In this document: positions 60,890 through 64,000 of the stretch, piece by piece
Numbering within the stretch: the first letter of the stretch is position 1
Layout: every line of letters starts with the position of its first letter
From: Nonomuraea thailandensis
GTDB taxonomy: Bacteria > Actinomycetota > Actinomycetes > Streptosporangiales > Streptosporangiaceae
Direction: 5' to 3'
Assembly (NCBI RefSeq): GCF_024172165.1
Contig: NZ_JAMZEB010000002.1
Coordinates: forward strand, 9,460,501-9,524,500
Length of the DNA: 64,000 nucleotides
Notes under the pieces: model-generated
Told to the model about the DNA's origin: nothing
The model's input: the letters and a program-made list of their open reading frames with translations, nothing else
The model's database searches: none
Made by a program: the position numbers and the translations under genes

Positions 60890-63666
60890 GCCTGATCAAG
60901 GAGAAGGACTACGGCACTCCGGCGCGCTCGGTCGAGGCGACCGTGTCCGTGGAGATCGACGGGCAGACAGTGCTGGTTCCGGAGGGGACCTCGGTGATGC
61001 GCGCCGCCGCCGAGTGCGGCATCGACATCCCCAAGCTGTGCGCCACCGACAACCTGGAGCCCTTCGGATCGTGCCGCCTGTGCCTCGTCGAGGTCGACGG
61101 CCGCAAGGGGTCCCCGGCGTCGTGCACCACCCCGGTGGCCGAGGGGATGAGGGTACGCACCCAGACGCCGAAGCTCGCCGAGCTGCGCCGCGGCGTCATG
61201 GAGCTGTACATCTCCGACCATCCGCTGGACTGCCTGACCTGCCCGGCCAACGGCGACTGCGAGCTGCAGGACATGTCCGGCGTGGTCGGCCTGCGCGAGG
61301 TCCGCTACGGCTTCGACGGCGAGAACCACCTCGACCTGCCGACCGACAGCAGCAACCCCTACTTCGACTTCGACGCGAGCAAGTGCATCGCCTGCTCCCG
61401 TTGCGTGCGCGCCTGCGGTGAGGTGCAGGGCACCTTCGCCCTGACGATCGAGGGGCGCGGGTTCGCTTCGAAGGTGGCCGCCGGCGCCGGCGGCACGTTC
61501 ATGGAGTCCGACTGCGTCTCCTGCGGCGCCTGCGTGCAGGCCTGCCCGACGTCCACGCTGCAGGAGCGGTCCGTGGTCGAGCTCGGCATGCCGAACCGCA
61601 GCGTGCTCACCACCTGCGCCTACTGCGGCGTGGGCTGCTCGTTCAAGGCCGAGCTGCGCGGCGACGAGGTCGTTCGCATGGTGCCGTACAAGGACGGCAA
61701 GGCCAACGAGGGACACTCCTGCGTCAAGGGGCGGTTCGCCTTCGGCTACGCCTCCCACCCCGACCGGCGGCTCAAGCCGATGCTGCGCGAGCGGATCACC
61801 GACCCCTGGCGCGAGGTGGAGTGGGAGGAGGCCATCGGCCACGTCGCCGGCCGCATGCTGCGGATCCAGGCCAGGCACGGCGCCGGCTCCATCGGCGGGA
61901 TCAGCTCCTCGCGCTGCACCAACGAGGAGGTGTACGTCGTCCAGAAGATGGTGCGCGCCGCCTTCGGCAACAACAACGTGGACACCTGCGCCCGCGTCTG
62001 CCACTCGCCGACCGGCTACGGCCTCAAGCAGACGTACGGCACGTCGGCCGGCACCCAGGACTTCAAGTCCGTGGACAAGGCCGACGTCATCCTGATCATC
62101 GGGGCGAACCCGACCGACGCCCACCCGGTGTTCGGCTCGCGGATCAAGCGCCGGCTGCGCCAGGGCGCCAAGCTCATCGTCGCCGACCCACGCCGGATCG
62201 ACCTGGTCCGATCCCCGCACATCCAGGCCGAACACCACCTGCGGGTACAGCCCGGCACCAACGTGGCGCTGATCAACGCCATGAGCCACGTGGTGGTGAC
62301 CGAGGGCCTGGTGGACCGGGAGTTCGTCGAGGAGCGCTGCGAGGACTTCACCGAATGGGAGCGGTTCATCTCCGCCCCCGAGCACAGCCCCGAGGCGGTC
62401 GAGCCGATCACCGGCATCCCCGCCGCCGAGCTGCGGGCCGCGACCCGCCTGTACGCGAGCGCGCGCAACGCCACCATCATGTACGGCCTCGGCGTCACCG
62501 AGCACAGCCAGGGCTCGACCATGGTGATGGGCATGGCCAACCTGGCCATGGCCACCGGCAACATCGGACGCGAGGGCGTCGGGGTGAACCCACTGCGCGG
62601 GCAGAACAACGTGCAGGGCTCGTGCGACATGGGCTCCTTCCCGCACGAGCTGCCCGGCTACCGGCACGTCTCCGACGACGTGGTGCGGGGCACGTTCGAG
62701 ACGCTGTGGGGCCGGGTGCTGGACCCGGAGCCGGGCCTGCGCATCCCCAACATGTTCGACGCCGCGATCGACGGCACGTTCATGGGCCTGTTCGTGCAGG
62801 GTGAGGACATCGTCCAGTCCGACCCGAACACCAAGCACGTCACCGCCGCCCTGTCGGCGATGGAGCTCGTCGTCGTGCAGGACCTGTTCCTCAACGAGAC
62901 CTCGAAGTACGCGCACGTCTTCCTGCCGGGCACCTCGTTCCTGGAGAAGAACGGCACGTTCACCAACGCCGAGCGCCGGATCAACCGCGTCCGCCCGGTG
63001 ATGGCGCCGCGGACCGGCAAGCACGAGTGGGAGATCGTCTGCGAGATCGCGCAGGCGATGGGCTACCCGATGAAGTACGGCGACTCCGCGCAGATCATGG
63101 ACGAGATCGCGATGACCACACCCAGCTTCGCGGGGGTGTCGTTCGCCAAGCTCGACGAGGTCGGCAGCGTCCAGTGGCCGTGCAACGACGCGGCGCCCGA
63201 AGGCACCCCGATCATGCACATCGACGAGTTCGTACGCGGCAAGGGCCGGTTCATGCTCACCGACTACGTGCCGACCCGGGAACGCAGCACCCGCAAGTTC
63301 CCGCTGATCCTGACGACCGGACGCATCCTGTCGCAGTACAACGTGGGCGCCCAGACCCGGCGTACCGGCAACACCGCCTGGCATCCGGAGGACGTGCTGG
63401 AGATGCACCCGCACGACGCCGAGGTGCGCGGCGTCCGCGACGGCGACACCGTCGCGCTGACCAGCCGGGTCGGGGAGACCAGCCTCCGGGTGAAGATCGA
63501 CGACCGGATGCCGGTCGGGGTGGTCTACACGACGTTCCACCACCCGGTGACCGGCGCGAACGTCGTGACCACGGAGAACTCCGACTGGGCGACCAACTGC
63601 CCCGAGTACAAGGTGACCGCGGTGCAGGTGTCGCTGAAGCACCCCGCCCCGGCAGCGGTGATGTGA
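60886..63666 (+). CDS. fdsA: NAD-dependent formate dehydrogenase alpha subunit (molybdopterin)
   Basis: 926 residues. N-terminal 2Fe-2S (FGSCRLCLVEVDGRKG), His/Cys 4Fe-4S (DHPLDCLTCPANGDCELQD), two further 4Fe-4S (KCIACSRCVRACGE and CVSCGACVQACP), then the MopB part with CAYCGVGCSFKAELRG. The metal-binding cysteine is in NVDTCARVCHSPTGYGL, a Cys rather than selenocysteine form. Oxidises formate to CO2 with bis-MGD and can run in reverse. ATG overlaps fdsB. Confidence 0.96.
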   Translation: MSLIKEKDYGTPARSVEATVSVEIDGQTVLVPEGTSVMRAAAECGIDIPKLCATDNLEPFGSCRLCLVEVDGRKGSPASCTTPVAEGMRVRTQTPKLAELRRGVMELYISDHPLDCLTCPANGDCELQDMSGVVGLREVRYGFDGENHLDLPTDSSNPYFDFDASKCIACSRCVRACGEVQGTFALTIEGRGFASKVAAGAGGTFMESDCVSCGACVQACPTSTLQERSVVELGMPNRSVLTTCAYCGVGCSFKAELRGDEVVRMVPYKDGKANEGHSCVKGRFAFGYASHPDRRLKPMLRERITDPWREVEWEEAIGHVAGRMLRIQARHGAGSIGGISSSRCTNEEVYVVQKMVRAAFGNNNVDTCARVCHSPTGYGLKQTYGTSAGTQDFKSVDKADVILIIGANPTDAHPVFGSRIKRRLRQGAKLIVADPRRIDLVRSPHIQAEHHLRVQPGTNVALINAMSHVVVTEGLVDREFVEERCEDFTEWERFISAPEHSPEAVEPITGIPAAELRAATRLYASARNATIMYGLGVTEHSQGSTMVMGMANLAMATGNIGREGVGVNPLRGQNNVQGSCDMGSFPHELPGYRHVSDDVVRGTFETLWGRVLDPEPGLRIPNMFDAAIDGTFMGLFVQGEDIVQSDPNTKHVTAALSAMELVVVQDLFLNETSKYAHVFLPGTSFLEKNGTFTNAERRINRVRPVMAPRTGKHEWEIVCEIAQAMGYPMKYGDSAQIMDEIAMTTPSFAGVSFAKLDEVGSVQWPCNDAAPEGTPIMHIDEFVRGKGRFMLTDYVPTRERSTRKFPLILTTGRILSQYNVGAQTRRTGNTAWHPEDVLEMHPHDAEVRGVRDGDTVALTSRVGETSLRVKIDDRMPVGVVYTTFHHPVTGANVVTTENSDWATNCPEYKVTAVQVSLKHPAPAAVM

Positions 63667-63670
63667 TCCC

Positions 63671-63898
63671 GTGACCGCGACGCGGACGCCCCCGCACATC
63701 CGCATGGCGAACGAGATCGCCGTGCAGTTCAGGAACCGCGACCCGGCCTGGGCGGCCGAGCGGATCGCCGAGCACATCCGCGCCTTCTGGGATCCCCGGA
63801 TGCGCGCCAGGCTGCTCGCCGACGCCGGCGCGGCCGACGGCCGGCTCGACCCGCTCATCGTGGCCGCCGCCGCGCTGCTGCCCCCGGCACGCGACTGA
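63671..63898 (+). CDS. fdsD: Formate dehydrogenase delta subunit
   Basis: 75 residues: MTATRTPPHIRMANEIAVQF, RNRDPAWAAERIAEHIRAFW, DPRMRARLLADAG. Typical FdsD: a short helical protein with MAxxI...F and a DPRMR motif, needed for stability of the complex or cofactor insertion. GTG start 4 bp after the fdsA stop. Confidence 0.9.
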   Translation: MTATRTPPHIRMANEIAVQFRNRDPAWAAERIAEHIRAFWDPRMRARLLADAGAADGRLDPLIVAAAALLPPARD

Positions 63899-64000
63899 AC
63901 CCGCAGGCACCCCGGCCGGCTTCGCCCAAGCCGACCTCCAGGACGCCGACATCGTGCTGTCCCCGCACGACCGCGGCGCAGGGCCGCCCAGGTCGTCAGA
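63899..64000. other. Window edge, no gene assigned
   Basis: One plus frame reads coding-like (TPAGFAQADLQDADIVLSPH) but without a start; it may be a remnant or part of a gene beyond the window. Confidence 0.3.

Noticed and set aside
60886..63666. Selenocysteine formate dehydrogenase
   Set aside because: The metal-ligand position is an ordinary TGC cysteine codon (VDTCARVCH), with no in-frame TGA.
60538..63858. Very long minus-strand open frame opposite fdsA and fdsB
   Set aside because: An antisense shadow of G/C-rich codons; composition is His/Arg/Gly/Val-rich with no domain, while the plus strand encodes clear enzymes.

Overview
This window is high-GC DNA with G/C-rich third codon positions, GTG and TTG starts, GGAGG-type ribosome sites and many 1-8 nt stop/start overlaps. 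Together with DUF6230/DUF6114, TIGR03086, LAL-type LuxR and FxSxx-COOH-type genes, this points to a filamentous actinomycete. Streptosporangiaceae (Nonomuraea-like) is my best guess from gene content; no rRNA is present to confirm it. No insertion sequence, prophage or CRISPR array was seen.

Layout. 1-14 kb is mixed metabolism and small regulator/target pairs: PspC (partial), HAD, AraC/NmrA, undecaprenyl-diphosphatase, PadR/serine hydrolase, ArsR/MFS coupled to the helicase HrpB, a threonine-synthase-like enzyme and an amidase. 14.4-17.8 kb is a minus-strand deoxyribose operon (deoC, aldehyde dehydrogenase, a small Cys-containing protein, a half-size ALDH-like protein). 18-21 kb carries a LAL regulator. 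21-27 kb is a core block on the minus strand: TMEM165/GDT1 exporter behind a yybP-ykoY manganese riboswitch, murB, a glycosyltransferase-like gene, hadBA, rpmG, tRNA-Met, a PstS-like protein and tRNA-Thr. 27.5-30 kb holds cell-wall hydrolases.

30-40 kb is rich in antibiotic-response genes: a DrrAB-type ABC exporter, helR (RNA polymerase-protecting helicase) and a GT1 glycosyltransferase. helR and the glycosyltransferase each sit behind a near-identical promoter block containing a rifamycin-associated element (RAE), so they probably form a rifamycin-induced pair. A SulP transporter with a MerR regulator lies between them. 40-47 kb has a secreted GH16 glucanase, a SulP gene with an internal deletion beside a type III alkylsulfatase, and the DUF6230/DUF6114 pair.

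47.5-57.2 kb is the most unusual part: an FxSxx-COOH-type peptide-modification locus. It has a radical SAM/SPASM enzyme, a HExxH modification enzyme, an NB-ARC/TPR protein (FxsT) and a 62-residue precursor whose C-terminus departs from the canonical FxSxx end. A STAND NTPase, a membrane-anchored coiled-coil protein and an MFS transporter follow. 57.5-63.9 kb is a complete NAD-dependent formate dehydrogenase set (fdhD, fdsG, fdsB, fdsA, fdsD).

A window-wide oddity is that at least six genes end in decayed tandem duplications (period 16-48 bp) that cover the last codons and the stop codon.
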